Positions 62,201 through 64,000 of a DNA stretch of 64,000 bases are shown one piece after another. A program made the translations under genes and the position numbers. The notes under the pieces are model-generated. The model made no database searches, was not told the DNA's origin, and saw only the letters and a program-made list of their open reading frames with translations. Origin of the DNA: Apteryx mantelli (lineage: Eukaryota; Chordata; Aves; Apterygiformes; Apterygidae); NCBI RefSeq assembly GCF_036417845.1, contig NC_090020.1, positions 41,090,425 through 41,154,424 on the forward strand, given 5' to 3'. How positions within the stretch are numbered: the stretch's first letter is position 1; every line of letters starts with the position of its first letter.

Positions 62201-64000
62201 CTCTGTTCTTAGTAACTTATGTATAGGCTCAGTCCTTTCCACAATGGTGTTAAGGATGTATAATGCTGATCTTTAAATCAACGTTGCATTTGCACCCAGA
62301 CTGTTCTCATGATCATACTGTGTCGCTTTTTGTGATAACAAAATAGCTCCAAATTAGGCAGGGATGAGGAGTTAGTGTGGGTGATAATGAAGATTTTCAG
62401 GAAAACATCAAAATATGTGAAGAAGAGAATGTATGTACTATTACTGCCTAGAAGGTAAACAGTTGTACCATGGTGCCTTGCTGATTCTTTTGTGTTTAGT
62501 GTCCTGAGGCTACAGAACAGATGGATGAGCAGAAATGTTATCAGGTGGAAGAAGGGGAAAGGAAAGAATAGAAGAATTATTTTAGGAAGGGATGGAGGAC
62601 TAGTTTTTGCATATTGGAGCAGAACAGATTTGACCTTGCTAATGATCCCTTTCTTCCTTTTACTGGTCCTCTGAGAGGAGAGTTGAATGTTTTTGCATTT
62701 CAGACATCATATGGCCCATATACAGACAATAGCAGAAGGTAAAGGTATCTCAGCTCTATGTCTGAGAAAAATGTTTGAGGGAATATTGATACTTTACATA
62801 CATGTCTTGGGAAACACTTCATCTTCTTCTTAGAATTATTATTACCAAAGCATAGATTATTATTCTCTGTTACTCATGTAACAGGCAGTTACACATGGAA
62901 CTGGATGGAAATTCCACAATTTTGTGCATACAACATCTAAGGAAAAAATTACTTGAAGCTAATAAAATGGATAAACCAAAATTAGTCCTCTTATTCAGAT
63001 TTCTGTTAAACTGTTGCACTATGTTACATTTTGTAGAAACTCTGCAAAATTTATGTTCTTCCTGGCTGATCAGTCACAAATATAGCAAAACATTCTTGTT
63101 ATAGCAATTAGACTTTTTTTTTTTTAAAGGCGAAGAGACATACTAGATAATCTTAAACGAAAAGTGATGACTGTTCCCTTCAGGCCAGTAAGATTGCTCA
63201 CCTTGGCATATATCTACCTCTACAAGACAGCAGTTTGAACAGGGTGTCTGGTAAAGCCAACTCAAAATGAGACTTACAGCAATTACAAAAGAAATACCTT
63301 CACCTCTGCAGGAGAAATGTTCTCATAAATAACATTCATTGCAGATTAATGTTCCATAAAGTTTCTGATCCCTCACAGAGCCTCTAAAATGTTATGTTAA
63401 ATCATATGTACTATGGTACAGTTGCAGAAAATTATAGACTGTGCTTCTAAAACTTGTGAAAATGAACTAATAGTTACTCATATCTCAAGATCTTTTTCTA
63501 GTCTACAGCTTGCTAGTAGCAGCGTAGGGTACTTGAGTAGATAACTACTAGTTTTTTGCATTCTTTTTCTCCAACATAGTTTTCTACTTAAAGACAGCAG
63601 ATTCAAAAATGTAGTTTGATTCTCTTTTGATATATACTGATGTAAATCAGGAATAATTCTGATGTCAAGGGAGCTGCATTTACTTGAACTGAGATTGCTG
63701 ATATAGGAATTTGTCACAAATGTCACTTAGATGTGCAAGTGATGTTCTAGTAGCCCATTTATTGCCCACTCCTCTTACAGCTTGTTTGGTTTCTTTATTC
63801 TAAAGCGTACTGTAATTAACAAATGTGTGTAAACTATGGCTACAGAATGATGGGAGGAGATGTAGAAGGTAATTTCAGCTTGGAAAGTTGCCAGGAAACT
63901 CCTTTAGACTTTAGTCTCTTGGGCCTCTCTTGTTTTTGGATGTTATTTATGTCTAGTGTCTCCTTAAAATTACAGCTACAGTCCATTTCAATGCCACACA
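56263..64000. other. Intergenic sequence, no recognised gene
   Basis: About 7.7 kb of AT-rich DNA. An A-run lies near 61,723-61,737 and T-runs near 60,060 and 63,113. Frames such as 57,630-57,917, 60,971-61,228 and 61,697-61,987 (plus) have no domain I recognise. A weak CR1-like resemblance at 59,590-59,700 was not strong enough to call. Confidence 0.55.

Noticed and set aside
13331-64000. A ferritin (FTMT-like) gene upstream of SRFBP1, as in mammals
   Set aside because: No ferritin motif appears in any frame; FTMT is a mammalian retrogene and is not expected in a bird.

Overview
The window reads as vertebrate nuclear DNA, most likely from a bird (a crocodilian or turtle is the alternative). 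It is AT-rich non-coding sequence with one sharp CpG island at about 12.64-13.33 kb and no dense run of coding frames. I see no L1, Alu or rodent-type SINE. The interspersed repeats are all old: an L2-type LINE, MIR-type SINE fragments, a short hAT-type MITE and palindromic MITEs of a kind I associate with sauropsid genomes. None of the reported ORFs looks like an intact gene; their lengths are what chance gives in AT-rich DNA.

The only gene evidence is in the CpG island. On the minus strand a start codon in strong Kozak context opens a ten-codon reading frame, MAPVLNLNNE, that ends exactly at a GTGAGA splice donor. This matches the N-terminus of SRFBP1 (serum response factor binding protein 1, BUD22 family), whose human protein has LNLNNEV at the same place. 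I take it as SRFBP1 exon 1, transcribed leftwards. Positions 1-12,903 would then be SRFBP1 intron 1, because I found no further SRFBP1 exon on the minus strand. Positions 13.3-64 kb would be the intergenic region upstream of its promoter. In human the next gene downstream of SRFBP1 is LOX, so LOX should lie off the left edge; both are Z-linked in chicken, as I recall.

Layout. 0-12.9 kb: intron 1, holding a hAT MITE (1.24-1.48 kb), a pyrimidine-rich block with a terminal hairpin (2.34-2.96 kb), long G homopolymers (8.71 and 10.92 kb) and a broken coding remnant on the minus strand (11.1-11.86 kb). 12.64-13.33 kb: CpG-island promoter with a 30-bp tandem duplication, NRF1-, CRE- and GC-box-like sites and a G-quadruplex-capable tract. 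13.3-64 kb: gene-free sequence with an antisense L2 reverse-transcriptase fossil (18.9-20.04 kb), a CT microsatellite (20.66 kb), a TG repeat (26.0 kb), MIR fossils (32.93 and 56.2 kb), palindromic MITE copies (34.65, 42.13, 43.35 and 46.15 kb), three GC-rich blocks of unknown origin (37.97, 40.98 and 53.6 kb) and small clusters of transcription-factor-like motifs (24.53, 30.36, 50.06 and 53.98 kb).

I did not find evidence of a novel multi-gene system. The items most worth checking are the degenerate coding remnant, the palindromic MITEs, the GC-rich blocks and the paired octamer motifs.
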